DNA of 64,000 bases from Triatoma infestans (lineage: Eukaryota > Arthropoda > Insecta > Hemiptera > Reduviidae): NCBI GenBank assembly GCA_011037195.1, contig JAAEAF010000123.1:1-64000 (forward strand), given 5' to 3'. This document shows positions 21,531-31,850 of the stretch, piece by piece. The position numbers were made by a program, and so were the translations under genes. Position 1 is the stretch's first letter. Each line of letters starts with the position of its first letter. The notes beneath the pieces are model-generated. The model ran no database searches. It saw only the letters and a list, made by a program, of their open reading frames with translations, and was not told the origin of the DNA.

Positions 21531-22372
21531 CTTACTGTTGTAAGGATCGACCGGGTAATTTAGAATTTTTGAAAACGTAATGTGGATTTAGTTTTCATAA
21601 CCACCAAACACTAGAATATATAGTTTGTCGTTTCTATAATTTTAATTTTTGATGTGTTCACATAAAAAAAAATCTGGTGTGAAACACTCACATTACTTTC
21701 TCTTATTTCAATTTACTGAAATGGTAAATTTTCGTCATACATATAATTCCTATTGGTGTTTAAAACCATCAGTGTTTTTATGGAGGAAATCACAGAAAAC
21801 TGAAAAAAAAACTTGTTCATAAATTCTTACATCCGGTAAATAATTTGCTTTGAATTTGGAATTTTGAAATTATATTTCATTGTAATTAATATCATGTAGT
21901 TAATAGAATGATGTAATCAACTAAGATAGCATTTCAGAGGAAACATAACCCTACCTCTTCATCAAAAGCCCCCTTGAATGAGTTTTTTCGGAGAAATGTT
22001 TCAAATAAAAGTTGTAGCTCTTTATATGGTTAGTTAATGTACCCAGAGTTTGAAGAAAATCGTTGAAGTTTCTTTTGTAAAAATCGCCAACAACTGAAAA
22101 ATGCATTCAGTAACCTGTTACTTCCGGTTGACCGATTTAGTTGAAAACCTTAATCTCAGGTTCTCACTTAAACTAAATATAAAGTTTGAACTTTCTGCGA
22201 TTTTTGCTTTTTGAATTACGCTGACCAACCACCCACCCACTTACACACAGAGAGAGGCCAATTTCTAAAAACCACTTTTTCGTACTCAAGGATCCTCAGA
22301 ATATCGGTGAAAACTTGACACGATTACAATACTTCTATTAATTAACAGGAATTAAAGAAAGTAAAAATACAT
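21530..22372. repeat. dispersed repeat R, mostly minus orientation
   Basis: A CTTTCTCTTACTGTTGTAAG edge lies at about 21527, a GTGTGAAACACTCACA junction at 21679, then a long minus-strand copy (21740-22372) with complements of the 'caactaagatagcatttcagagg', 'cggttgaccga', 'aaactttctgcgat' and 'tcggtgaaaac' blocks. It ends at the LINE insertion at 22373. Confidence 0.7.
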
Positions 22373-23660
22373 AGAATAGAATGGAATAGAATGACACGGG
22401 GGGGACTCAAACCCAGGCACTGCAGCCTACCCGTTGAGGCTTATTGTGCCAACCCCTCAATACCTAGTAGCGGAAGCCCCCCTCTTCATGAGGTCCAGAA
22501 CCTTCCCCACCAGTCCTTCTTGGAGTACGAGTTCCTCCGGTCTCAACGTGCCCAGGTTCGTACCGCAATCTGCCGATCGCAACGCAAACAAACAACAGGT
22601 AAGAGGCCGTCTCCTCCTCCTCCTGACAAAGTCTACACGAGGGCTCCGAATCAACCAATCCCACCTTGTGCAGATGTCTCTTGAACCTGCCGTGCCCTGT
22701 AAACATGCCCGTTATCCGGAAATCTGATACCTGCTTAGACCCAGGGTGCCTCTGGTTCTTCTTCTGCACAGCTCTGCCATGACCATTTTGCCGTGTTTTG
22801 CTCCAGTACTTAGCCTCCAGTGACGATTATGTTCTCTCCGAGTCCATTCTCTCAGAGACGCCCTCGCCATACTTTTGGCTATTCCCAGAACAGGTTCTGG
22901 CCCACAGAAAGGAGTATTCGCACCATTCCTGGCCAGTTGGTCGGCTAGTTCATTGCCTTTAATCCCCTTGTGTCCCGGCACCCATACCAGCCGCACTTTG
23001 TTGTGCCGGGACAACGCCTCCAGGCCCAGGGAATCACTCCCTGACTAGGGAAGAAGTGATTCTGAATGGCCTTCAGTGCAGCCTGGCTGTCCGAGAAGAT
23101 GCATATCTCCCTATTCCTAGAGTCCATACGCAAGTTCTCCTCAGCACAGATCTTGATTGCATAGACTTCGCCTGGACTACCATGGAGTAACCACCGAGGA
23201 GCCTCTCAATGAGTACCTCCGGTTTAACTTCATATATACCGGCTCCAGTACCGCAGGCCATTTTGGGCCCATCCGTAAACCAGGGTCCCCCAGTCCGGCC
23301 TCGTTTTTCCCAACTTTTAGCCCATTCCGATTTTGACGTGAAGATCACTTGGAAGGGGAGCTCAAAGTGGAATGTTGGACAGCACTCTTCCCCAGCCCTC
23401 TTAAAGATAGGGCCAGGGTCAACTTTCTGTGTTATGTCCAATGCTTGGCCGGGAGCTCCTCTGTTTCCACTGGCCATTGTTCATTAGTCTGTACGCACTG
23501 GCCCTAGCCTCCGCTTGTATCAAAAGATTCAGCGGAGGTAACCCCAGCAGTACTTCCAATGCAGCCGTTGAGGCACTGCAAAATGCCCCCGAAATTAACA
23601 GGCACGCCAGCCTTTGAATCCCTGATAGGTTCTTCCTCGCGACCTGCTGTTCTGTGAAAA
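22373..23660 (-). pseudogene. 5'-truncated RNase H LINE (R1/LOA/I-like)
   Basis: Minus-strand fragments in order: a C-terminal RT piece (23419-23670: LLGLPPLNLLIQAEA), RNase H with PWFTDGPKMACGTGAGIYE, IFSDSQAALKAI and RLVWVPGHKGIKGNELADQL, then a zinc-knuckle-like CRLCQEEEETASYLLF. RNase H removes RNA from the RNA/DNA hybrid during element synthesis. The order, and phrases such as 'ARNGANTPF.GPEPVLGI', match the plus-strand element at 53.3-58.5 kb, so they are the same family. Frameshifts separate the pieces. It ends in a short (ATTCT)n-like tail; AAAAATACAT (22363-22372, 23661-23670) is a possible 10-bp TSD. Confidence 0.8.
22416..22450 (-). promoter_or_regulatory. conserved LINE 3' hairpin
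   Basis: Read on minus: GGCAC, AATA, AGCCT, loop, AGGCT, GCA, GTGCC. The two nested stems (GGCAC/GTGCC and AGCCT/AGGCT) are also present at 58414-58444 with a different loop, consistent with a 3' RNA structure recognised by the element's own RT. Confidence 0.6.
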
Positions 23661-23679
23661 AAAAATACATGTGTTGTCA

Positions 23680-23985
23680 TTATTTGTTAAAAACAGTTTA
23701 CTGTGATATTCTGCTGGGGGAGAGGGACCTCATAACATGCATTTCCCAGTAAACTTATATTCGACAATTTCCCAGGATCGCTGATACCTCCTTCACAGTA
23801 AGAAAAAGAAAAAAACAAATACTTCAGAAGAGAAGATATGTATGGAGGATTGGGCTCTGCAGCCGGAGCAGCTAATAATTAAATAATTTCCATTTCATTG
23901 ACGATCTTTTTCTTTTTTTGACATTTACAACGGCAGCCCAGTGCCATAAGCAAATATGAAAATACTATATACAATAAATGTATAT
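23680..23985. other. no recognised gene
   Basis: AT-rich spacer between two LINE fragments. Confidence 0.4.
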
Positions 23986-24545
23986 ACAATAGAAAAATAA
24001 AATAAAATAAAATAAAATTACAGAGTTGAGAAACTACCCAGTGGTAGCACTCCAATCAACTTTGTCACTCACTGTCACAGCACCGACACTAAAGAGTATG
24101 TCGCAAGGCCACTGGCGTTTAAGCCGTCTAGGAGGGTTTTGGGTAGAGTGCGGGATAAGAGGCGTCGGACTAGAGGATTAGGGTGTGAGGATAGGGTACT
24201 ATGGAATTCCTTGTATCTGACTTTAGTTACTTGCGGTAGGAAAGGAATTTTTAGATCACTGTGGATGGTTTGATTTGAGCGTTAACTATTGATCGAAGGA
24301 TCTTGGATTGTAAGGATTGGATGCGATTGAGGTTGGAACGCTTCGCTCAAACCCACAGTTCGATCCATATGTCCAGATGGTTTTGATGAGTGAAGTATAA
24401 ATTAATCGTTTGTTGTGTTGTGACAGTCTAGACCTTCTATCTAGAAGTCGTTGTAGTTGTGTGTTCATTTCTTGTCTTTTGAGTCGTGTGTGTCTTTTGT
24501 CGATATACATTCCAAGGTAGCGGATGCCATCAGAGAATTGATAAT
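23985..24545 (-). pseudogene. jockey-clade LINE RT C-terminal remnant
   Basis: Minus-strand YLGMYIDKRHTRLKR, LLDRRSRLSQHNKRLIYTSL and KTIWTYGSNC match the jockey RT thumb (YLGv.lD.rltW..Hi...r.......l..s.Ls..nKlllYk..l.PiwtYg). Downstream, after frame changes, the QTIHSDLKIPFL, 'HPNPLVRRLL' and 'TLPKTLLDGLNAS' blocks are the usual jockey C-terminus. The minus-strand 3' end is an ATTTT repeat at about 24000. Only the last roughly 180 codons of ORF2 remain. Confidence 0.75.
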
Positions 24546-24559
24546 CAAATAAATTAAAT

Positions 24560-25880
24560 TTAAATTAAGACAAATATTGTATTTTATTAACGAATGTGTG
24601 TGTGGCGCCGTATATGCAGCGCCCTAGCCAATAGGGTTTAGCCTTGTGGTAACTTCACTGGGGGAACTTTTTCTACAATAATGCCGTGTATAATAATTTA
24701 GTACCGGTACCAATTATTGGTATCGCTAGTGATTGCCTGTGAACTGTTCTTTCCAAAACGAAACACACGCACACTATGTATGTACATATTATATACATAA
24801 ACACAGAAAACATGACCCCCCCCCCACAGTCCAAAGCTACAACTCTCACTTTACTCTCTCGCCCTCTCTCTCTCTATATATAGGTCACTCCTCCCCAATT
24901 TGATCGTTCAAAATAATTCATTTTCTCCCACCCTCGTTGTACGCACTGTTCGATGGCTTTTAATTGGACCTAGTAATTGGTCCACCACTTCCATCTCTAT
25001 CCAATTTTCACATACTCAAAAAACCGACATTACATTTATACAAGCGCACAGGAGAATGCGCACTACTGCATTGTCTACGCAAACTGTACCATGCCTTCTT
25101 CGAGTTTTACTTTCTATCGGAAAACATTTATGTGCTTTCTGTTGATTTTTTTTTTGTCTCCTTCAGTTCCCTATAATCTTTATTATTCACACCTACAATC
25201 TGAGAAAATATTTAAAAGAGAAATAGGAAATATCAAAACTTTGTCACGTCTTTAACAAACTGTATAGAACATCACAAAGAAGCCAAATTAGATCTCCTCT
25301 AGGCTTTAATGATTTGTTAATATCTCTTTGTCTTCAGTGTATAGGGGAGTAAATAAAATTAGCCTGGACATAAACATACATATCTGGAAAACTCATCTAG
25401 TGCTTGTTGTTTTCAAAAAATATTTGCTATGAAACACGACTGGCTCTTACGACAACTATTAAAACAACATTATTGAACATTTTCTTTAAGCTGGGAATGT
25501 TTATTCAAAATTTAGTTGCCCCTTAATCTAAATCCTGTGCGGTTGGGAGTACTTCTTGAGCGTATTGAATGTGATGTTCTAGTCATATTAAGTTTTGTCG
25601 CCGTTTTTTGAGAAAAAACGAAAATTATTTGTGAACAATTTTGCGCTTAAAAACAAATGCATTTAATATGCCACGTGGTATTATAGTGAATAGGTGGTAG
25701 AATCTTAACGTACTGAAGTAGCATTTTGTGAAAGCCTTAACTTTTACAGCCCCAAACATTCAATAAGGTCGCATTTCCCTCGTAAAGTTTTAACTTACTA
25801 ATTCCATAATTACATACAATAATTAAATTAATAATACCCGCAGATAATTGTGGAGGGAAAAGTGTTAAAACAATAAATTA
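24560..25880. other. no recognised gene
   Basis: 24600-25150 is less AT-rich, with a GGCGCC...GCGCCC palindrome near 24605 and CT-rich runs near 24860. Three overlapping short frames occur at 24900-25255 but none shows a domain. 25260-25880 is AT-rich. Confidence 0.35.
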
Positions 25881-25887
25881 ATTTTCT

Positions 25888-26165
25888 ATGGCAGTTAAAT
25901 TCACCCGTTTTATATATCCTGTATTGATCCATAATGTTAATCAGAAGCTGGGAATCTGGGGAGATGATAGGAGAGCCCTATTTAATATATATATAAGCTA
26001 TCCTTACAAAGGCGCCTTGTCTTGAAATTAGCTTGATATGTTTCTACTTGAATTGTAATTGCCCAAATCCAATTCTGCCTCTTTACACACCCAACGAACA
26101 CACACGCACGAGGAATCTGATTATATGTACTATTGATTGATTGATTGAGCAATAAAATACATTTT
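25888..26165 (+). repeat. dispersed repeat S copy 1
   Basis: Aligns with 36135-36530: shared blocks 'attttctatggcagttaaat', 'agctgggaatctggg', 'cttgaaattagcttgat(a/g)tg', 'tacttgaattgtaattgccc' and a terminal 'tgattgattgattgagcaat'. Noncoding; a TA tract and a CA tract vary between the copies. Confidence 0.75.
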
Positions 26166-26209
26166 GAATCTCTTCAACGTATTGAGCACTCTTATTGCAT
26201 TCTAACTAC

Positions 26210-26560
26210 CCAGTTAATAAATCGGAGAGTAATAAATGGATAGAGCTATATATTTATTCATATACAAAGTTTCAAGAAAATCGTTGGGACCATTTTTAAG
26301 AACGTTGCGAAAAACTAGAAAGCAAAAAATATTTCAGTAAAGTAGTACCGGAAGGTTCATCGAATTTGACCGATATCTTGAAGCATGTTGCAACCTTGAC
26401 TATATCTTGACTATGAAATATATCAAGTGTGGACCTTCATCAGCTAACACTCACACAAACTTCTAAAAACCATTTGTTCGTGTTCAGCGAACCTAAACAT
26501 ATGATATTTCCGGCAGCCTTAAGAAAACATAATAGTTAAGATCAATGACCTCCCCGACAA
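26210..26560 (-). repeat. dispersed repeat R copy
   Basis: Contains 'caagtttcaagaaaatcgtt'-type sequence, a 'gtagtaccggaaggttcatcg' block related to 'acttccggttgaccg', and TATTTCCGG near the end. Moderately degraded. Confidence 0.5.
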
Positions 26561-27010
26561 AATTCCCTAAACTAGAAAACACATTTTCTATGGAAACTCA
26601 TATTAGAAAAACTGATACCACCGCAATAATTGCAATTCCGGATTTCACCGGGTGTACTGAAATAAATTTCTATAATTTACTAGATTTTTCTTTCAAATTC
26701 AAAAATTAAGTACATTAATATATATATATATGTAGGTCTATTCCTTCAAAAATTTTAAGGCCTTTAAATGTGGAGGTACCACATCTACGCATGAGAGAGA
26801 GACATAAAAAGTAAAATATAGAAAAGAACGTGACCGGAAGTAGATTTCCCTATTCCTTGAAAAATAAAAAAATTTGCGATCAAAGTACAACTCTCGCAAA
26901 ACATAAGCCGAGGATTTATGTAACGGTCATCCGATCCGTAGTTCGTTTTATGTACTCATCTGAAACATTGTCAATGAATCAACATGAATGTTATTTTCTC
27001 CACATTTTTT
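26560..27010. other. no recognised gene
   Basis: AT-rich. The small frame at 26830-27015 is unrecognised. Confidence 0.35.
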
Positions 27011-27014
27011 TTTA

Positions 27015-27390
27015 GGACAGGTAGATCCTGCCTGGGATTTTTCGGATCAAAGAAATTAAACGAAGAATAGATAATCAGAATTAATGGCGCAACTGAGAGA
27101 TCCATGAACGATTCATTGGATTTAGTTGGAGAGATAAAAGAGAGAAGACTGGGATGACTACGGCACAGACTGGAACATGGAGTGGTACCTGACTGGAAAC
27201 GTGGAGTGGTAAAAAGAAGCGATCTTTTAAGGAAAAAGGAAGGGCCGAGGAAAATGATGGCTGGAGGATAAAGGTGGCATTCGTGTACTCGGATTAAGGC
27301 GCTGAAGAATATACGCCCAGGATAGAGCGGAATGGAAAAAAGTTACTTTGGAGGCTAAGACCTTTCACGGGGTGTAATGCCATAAAATAT
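27015..27390 (+). pseudogene. LINE ORF2 C-terminal remnant
   Basis: In order across frame changes: a degraded 'rirNeelr..' stretch (about 27070), IKERRLG.LRHRLEHG corresponding to the 'I..RRLrWlGHv.Rm' block, GPRKMM.GG corresponding to GrRp.GRP, and finally AQDRAEWKK and LEAKTFHGV corresponding to the 'a.DR..Wr.iv..A....G' ending. This C-terminal arrangement is found in several LINE clades and bacterial-style frames are absent. All frames are broken by stops. It ends in a TA-rich tail. Confidence 0.6.
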
Positions 27391-27741
27391 TATATATATA
27401 TACAATTTCTTTTGTTTGAAACGTTTTTCCGAGAAAAGTGATATTTTGGAGAATTGGGTCGTTAGACTTTCATCTGAAGTGATATTATAGTATACGGCGT
27501 ATTCAGTATGCGGTTGTATCAGCCATATAAACATTAAATACAGTTAAAGCAGGAAAATGTTTCCAAGTATGAATGAAACAATCATAAACCTCCACGAATG
27601 ATGTCATTAGATATTTTTTATAACATAGTGAACACTTGTCATAATACTAATGATGTCACAGTTCCCCTACTCAGCTATAAAATCGTCCAAATTGTCATCC
27701 TAAATCTAATAAAATTGTGCTAGTAACCGCGGAGAGAAAGT

Positions 27742-27776
<35 letters not shown>

Positions 27777-28005
27777 GCAGTTTCCAATTGTATGGAACCA
27801 GATTACCGTGCCGCAGAACTAATTTCCATATAATCCCAATTAATGGATGAACAAGGCAATAAATGTACAAACGCATATTGCAACTGTTGATCATTTGGTA
27901 GTCTATCCTCACTTATTACGTCAATATCTGTATATTGTCAGCGGCTCAATCCTGTGAAATTTCAATGATCCTTTGTTCACATATTTACTATACAGAAGTT
28001 TACTC
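27390..28005. other. no recognised gene; (GA)n tract
   Basis: AT-rich spacer with an uninterrupted GA microsatellite at 27744-27775. Confidence 0.6.
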
Positions 28006-28520
28006 TTCCTTACGGTAGAAACAGAAAGATCCAAGCGATTGTAACAAATTTTCAAAATTGATTATTCACCGGAAGTATATTTTTTGAGTGAGTGAGTGTG
28101 TGACAGGAAAAAAAAAACTTCAAATACGGAAACTTGTAAGAACATCCAACTTCATATTCCTTTTAGACACCAGCATTGCATCCGGTACTCAAACTTCTGT
28201 CAATATCCTTTTAATGGTCATTTATTTTTAAATTTTTCGCGTTTTTTTTTTTCAGGAAGGCCTGTCGCTTTTATAATATATAAAAATTGTCCAAGCTTTA
28301 GGTAATGTTAAGCTTTATTGTAATGCCAACACAGTACAACTTGTGGTTGGTTGCAGTATGTATATAATATTTCACCTCTATAAATGTAGTACTAGAATTC
28401 CAAATTTGAGGAAAATCGATTAACCGGAAATGCGACTCTACACATTCCGCTCCTGAGTTTCTCTTTATTACTACAACAACAGCTGCAACAATTTTCTTCA
28501 ATCTTGAAATGAGAAGTCCA
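28005..28520 (+). repeat. dispersed repeat R copy
   Basis: 'actcttccttacggtagaaa', 'ttcaaaattgattattcacc' and 'cgattaaccggaaatgcgac' are degraded R blocks in plus order. It ends just before the PLE. Confidence 0.55.
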
Positions 28521-28600
28521 CAAATATTAAAGTTAACGCTTTTTCTTCTATTTTTTTTTTTTAAGCTGTTGTGCGATAAATTGATTTTACGCGGTATCTG

Positions 28601-28618
28601 GATGAAAATTTATTTGTT
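28601..28618 (+). repeat. left TSD of the PLE
   Basis: GATGAAAATTTATTTGTT, identical to 30648-30665 on the other side of the PLE. Confidence 0.85.
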
Positions 28619-30073
28619 GTGGTGGAATGTACTAAATGCACTCCCAAAAATGCACTCTATCTAAATGCACTCCCAAAAATACACAAACCCAATATTCCCA
28701 TCAGACCCGTCGTAAACTACACAACGGCACCAGCATACAAGTTGACACAGCATCTGGCAGCGGTAATAAAAAACAAAGTAAAACTGAATGACACTTACAA
28801 TATAAGAAACACACAACACCTAATCCAGTTAACAGAAAATATAAAACTCACCCCCAATTCCCGTTTGCTGTCCCTTGACATTACCAACCTATACACCTCC
28901 ATACCAATCACGGACACACTGGACTTAATGAAACAGAAGTTGGAACGAGAAGAATCCATGCAATTCGTCCGCCAACTCACGAACTTGGTACAAACCACAA
29001 CGACACAAAACTACTTTAGATTTAACAACAAGTTCTACCTCGCTACCGACGGACTGGGAATGGGGCACCCCACATCGGCCATACTATCAGAAATATTTAT
29101 ACAAAACATGGAGGAAACTTACGTACCCAAACTGAAAGAGGAGTTCGGCGTAACGTTTTATGCACGATACGTGGACGATTTATTCCTCATATTGCAAAAC
29201 GACATAGACGTAGACAAAATAGTACAGTACCTTAACAACATAAACAAGAAAATAAAATTCACATACGAAAAAGAAACGAACAACACCCTCAACTTCTTGG
29301 ACATGAAACTCACAAGAACCGACCATAAAATAGAGTACGGAATATACAGAAAAGCAACTACCTCGGATGCTATCATACCGCACAATTCCAACCACCCCAC
29401 CCAACACAAACTAGCTGCACTTAGACACCTAACGAACAGACTTAAATACACACCCCTCACACCCGCGAACCACACACAAGAATTGCAGACAATCTACAAA
29501 ATAGCTGAAAACAATGGGTACAATACAAACATCGTTAATAAACTCCTCAAAAACGAACCACACCACCGAAATAGGACTGACAAAAAAACAGCAGACAAAT
29601 TCGCCACATTCACATATATTGGAAGCCACACGTACAAACTCACAAATTTTTTCAAAAAACTGGGCATTAAGACATCCTTCCGGACAAACAACAAATTAGG
29701 CAAAAAACTCCGCACTCGTACCGAGTTCACTGACGTGTATGACAGCAGTGGGGTCTACGAGTTGAAGTGCCCAGACTGTGACAACATTTACGTGGGGCAG
29801 ACCGGCAGAAAAATCAAGGAACGATTTACCGAACACATCAGATCATACAAATACGACAAAGTTGACTCAAATTACGCCAATCACCTAAAAACTAACAAAC
29901 ACAAACCCGATGACATAACGACCACGATGAAACTAATACACTCTGGCCACAAAGGACGACGACTTGACATAGTAGAACAACTCGAAATATATAAACGAAA
30001 AACACAAAACTTAATAAATGAACAGACAAAATTTGCTAGTGAACCATTATTCAGAACACTCTTCCCACAATAG
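28619..30073 (+). CDS. Penelope-like RT with GIY-YIG endonuclease (N-truncated)
   Basis: 484 codons without a stop. Motifs in order: ALPKIHKP (about residue 20), RPVVNYTTAP, LLSLDITNLYTSIP (motif A), GLGMGHPTSAILSE (motif B), ARYVDDLFLIL with catalytic YVDD at residues 184-187 (motif C), LNFLDMKLTR. The C-terminal nuclease has VYELKCPDCDNIYVGQTGR (GIY at about 380, YVG at 391) with the CxxC between the two motifs that typifies PLEs, then KERFTEH and NHLKTNKH. The enzyme primes reverse transcription at nicked DNA. The first codon is GTG at the truncation point, so it is not a native start; about 200-300 N-terminal residues usual for the family are missing. Codon use is unusually AC-rich against the AT-rich flanks. 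Confidence 0.9.
   Translation: MVECTKCTPKNALYLNALPKIHKPNIPIRPVVNYTTAPAYKLTQHLAAVIKNKVKLNDTYNIRNTQHLIQLTENIKLTPNSRLLSLDITNLYTSIPITDTLDLMKQKLEREESMQFVRQLTNLVQTTTTQNYFRFNNKFYLATDGLGMGHPTSAILSEIFIQNMEETYVPKLKEEFGVTFYARYVDDLFLILQNDIDVDKIVQYLNNINKKIKFTYEKETNNTLNFLDMKLTRTDHKIEYGIYRKATTSDAIIPHNSNHPTQHKLAALRHLTNRLKYTPLTPANHTQELQTIYKIAENNGYNTNIVNKLLKNEPHHRNRTDKKTADKFATFTYIGSHTYKLTNFFKKLGIKTSFRTNNKLGKKLRTRTEFTDVYDSSGVYELKCPDCDNIYVGQTGRKIKERFTEHIRSYKYDKVDSNYANHLKTNKHKPDDITTTMKLIHSGHKGRRLDIVEQLEIYKRKTQNLINEQTKFASEPLFRTLFPQ
28632..28680 (+). repeat. 20-bp direct duplication at PLE 5' junction
   Basis: A perfect 20-bp repeat beginning CTAAATGCACTCCC occurs at 28632-28651 and 28661-28680. Only the second copy fits the RT reading (ALPKIHKP follows). 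This looks like template slippage or switching as the copy was being truncated. Confidence 0.8.
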
Positions 30074-30571
30074 CAACAGAAACACAATTACACACGCAAC
30101 AAAAAGTTCTTAAGTAGATTTTAAGGTTAGGTTTAGTTTTACCTTAAATCGTATGTAATATAAAGAGTGACTGGTTACATATATATTCTTTGGAACTGGA
30201 AAAAAAAAAAAAAAAAAAAAAAAAATCGTTCAGTTTTAAACGAATGAATGAATTTTAAAATGTTAGTTTAATCGTTGTTTAATTTTATTTAGATTTATTT
30301 TGTGTATCTTATTTTTTATTTTTGTATATTCTTAATATTTTGGTTAGCTAATTGTGAAATAAGTCTTCCTCCAACAACAGAGTTTAAAGGTTAGACCCCG
30401 CGTCCACTGTAAGAAAAGAATTTGCCCTTTAACAACCCAAACACGTGTTTTCCCACCCATCTGGCCACATCCCTTTACCTAGTTTAAAAGTTTAGTATTT
30501 AAGAATACACCTCAGTTAGTGTGAAACTAAGTCTCTGTACGAGTCTGTGTTGGCACACTGTCTGAAGAACG

Positions 30572-30609
30572 CATCCTGAAGATGGGCGAACGCCCGAAAC
30601 CAGTCGATG
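30572..30609 (+). ncRNA. hammerhead ribozyme of the PLE
   Basis: CATC, CTGAAGA, T, GGGC-GAAC-GCCC, GAAA, CCAG, TC, GATG. The catalytic core, stem I and stem II are intact and the GUC triplet is kept. Stem III reads ACCAGU, one change from the palindrome seen at 9.8 kb, leaving a C/A mismatch. It sits in the 3' noncoding region, the place expected for PLE hammerheads. Confidence 0.7.
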
Positions 30610-30647
30610 ACCACAAAATGAAGCAGGCTACCACGGAAAATGTCTCT

Positions 30648-30665
30648 GATGAAAATTTATTTGTT
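30648..30665 (+). repeat. right TSD of the PLE
   Basis: Identical to 28601-28618. The element ends at GTCTCTGAT immediately before it. Confidence 0.85.
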
Positions 30666-30761
30666 AAAAAACGGTTCAGAGAATTCACACACACTTCCGT
30701 TCAATCAATTTTCATTAAACTCGAAATTTTGATAACATACTCGTATTTAATGAAATCATTT

Positions 30762-30979
30762 GAGTTTCCGGATTGAGACCGCGTCACTGGTTTGCTAAAA
30801 ACCGACGTTTCATCCATGTGCAATGAGCCTTTTCAGGGTCGTACATCTTGAACGCCAGTAAGGCATTAAATCTTGGTAGAGAAGAGACGTGGCTACTTTT
30901 TGCCTAAAGAAGCTCATTGAAGCAAGGACGAAACGTCGGTTTTCAGCAAACCATTGACGCAGTCTCAACCCAGAAACTC
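30762..30979. mobile_element. 67-bp inverted repeat resembling paired PLE ends
   Basis: Arms 30762-30828 and 30912-30979 are near-perfect reverse complements (GAGTTTC, TTGAGAC, TTTGCT, ACCGACGTTTC, AATGAGC) around about 83 bp. Each arm reads inward-to-outward CTRAARA...GAAACGTC followed by GGTTTT, the layout of a second hammerhead-like core with an ACGU stem III. The minus arm has CTGA preceded by ACC pairing with GGT. A further fragment of the same sequence lies at 48910-48950. Confidence 0.55.
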
Positions 30980-31029
30980 AAGAGTTTTTCATGAAAATGG
31001 GGTCCCGGAAACCTAAAAGATAACATATT

Positions 31030-31460
31030 TAATTTTCATTAAATCATGCAGATGGAAGGACCAGTCAAATAATCTAATGTGGCATGTTAGAGGGAAGCTT
31101 AGCTACACTCCTCCATCAGAACTTCCTGGATAAATCAATTTTCCTCGATAAATGTTTCAAATAAAAGTGAAAAGCATTATATATTTATATGAGAGTGTGA
31201 AGCGTGAGTGTAGCTAGCTTACCAAGTTTAAAGAAAATCTTTGGAGTGATTTTGGAGAGAATTGTAAAAAAAAAAAGCTGGAAGAAACCATTCAGTAAAG
31301 TGGCACTTACTATACATTAATAGAATTATACGAAAACTAACATTGCCACTACTTTCTGCAACTTTCGTTTTTGCGAATTATGCTGCTCATATACATAATG
31401 TTCTAAAAATTCGATTCCAAAAATTTGATACGATCGCAAAACTTTCTCTCACTAGCAGTA
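31030..31460 (-). repeat. dispersed repeat R copy
   Basis: Complements of 'gaaacatttctcc', 'ttgaagaaaatctttgga', CAGTAAAGTGG and the CACTAGCAGTAAGAGAAA edge at about 31450, in minus order. Confidence 0.65.
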
Positions 31461-31850
31461 AGAGAAAATAGCATATTTGTGTAATAAAAATCTCGTTACG
31501 AATAATTCACATTGGCGTTTGTTGGCGAGCAGTCCAATAGAAAGCAGCCACTTGAGCAATATCTGGCTGCACGATTTTGGATCACTCTTTGATGACCGTT
31601 GTCAGTCGTGTAGCGTGACAGGTGGCACCACGTGTAGGCGACTGACTCCCCTCCCTTCCCACCAGTAATACAATTATGAAACTGGCAAATTGTCTTTAAA
31701 CATGAAATTTTATTCACTCCATAAAGATTAGTAGTGATGAGGATACAGGTACCTACCCAAGACAGGTAATAGTTGAAGTGACCACACCGTAGTATTTAGA
31801 AGGCATTGCCAATAATATTGAACAAACCCAAATTACATTTGAAATTTAAC
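31460..31850. other. no recognised gene
   Basis: 31500-31670 is GC-richer (CACCACGTG, CCCCTCCCTTCCC). Frames on both strands are short and unrecognised. Confidence 0.35.

Larger units (their letters stand above)
28619..30647 (+). mobile_element. Penelope-like retroelement, 5'-truncated
   Basis: A 2.03-kb insertion bounded by a perfect 18-bp direct repeat. It contains one long open frame (RT + GIY-YIG nuclease), about 570 bp of 3' noncoding sequence including a 26-A tract at about 30200, and a hammerhead motif 40 bp before the 3' boundary. The open reading frame and exact TSD suggest a comparatively young copy. The start is truncated: the frame runs straight out of the left TSD into the RT without an N-terminal domain. 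Confidence 0.85.

Noticed and set aside
22400..22460. tRNA B-box-like GGTTTGAGTCC on the minus strand
   Set aside because: It sits in the 3' noncoding end of the RNase H LINE; no A box, no cloverleaf and no anticodon arm can be drawn.
29158..29730. Several minus-strand frames of 66-105 codons opposite the PLE
   Set aside because: They are antisense shadows of the long RT/GIY-YIG frame, which has unmistakable ordered motifs.
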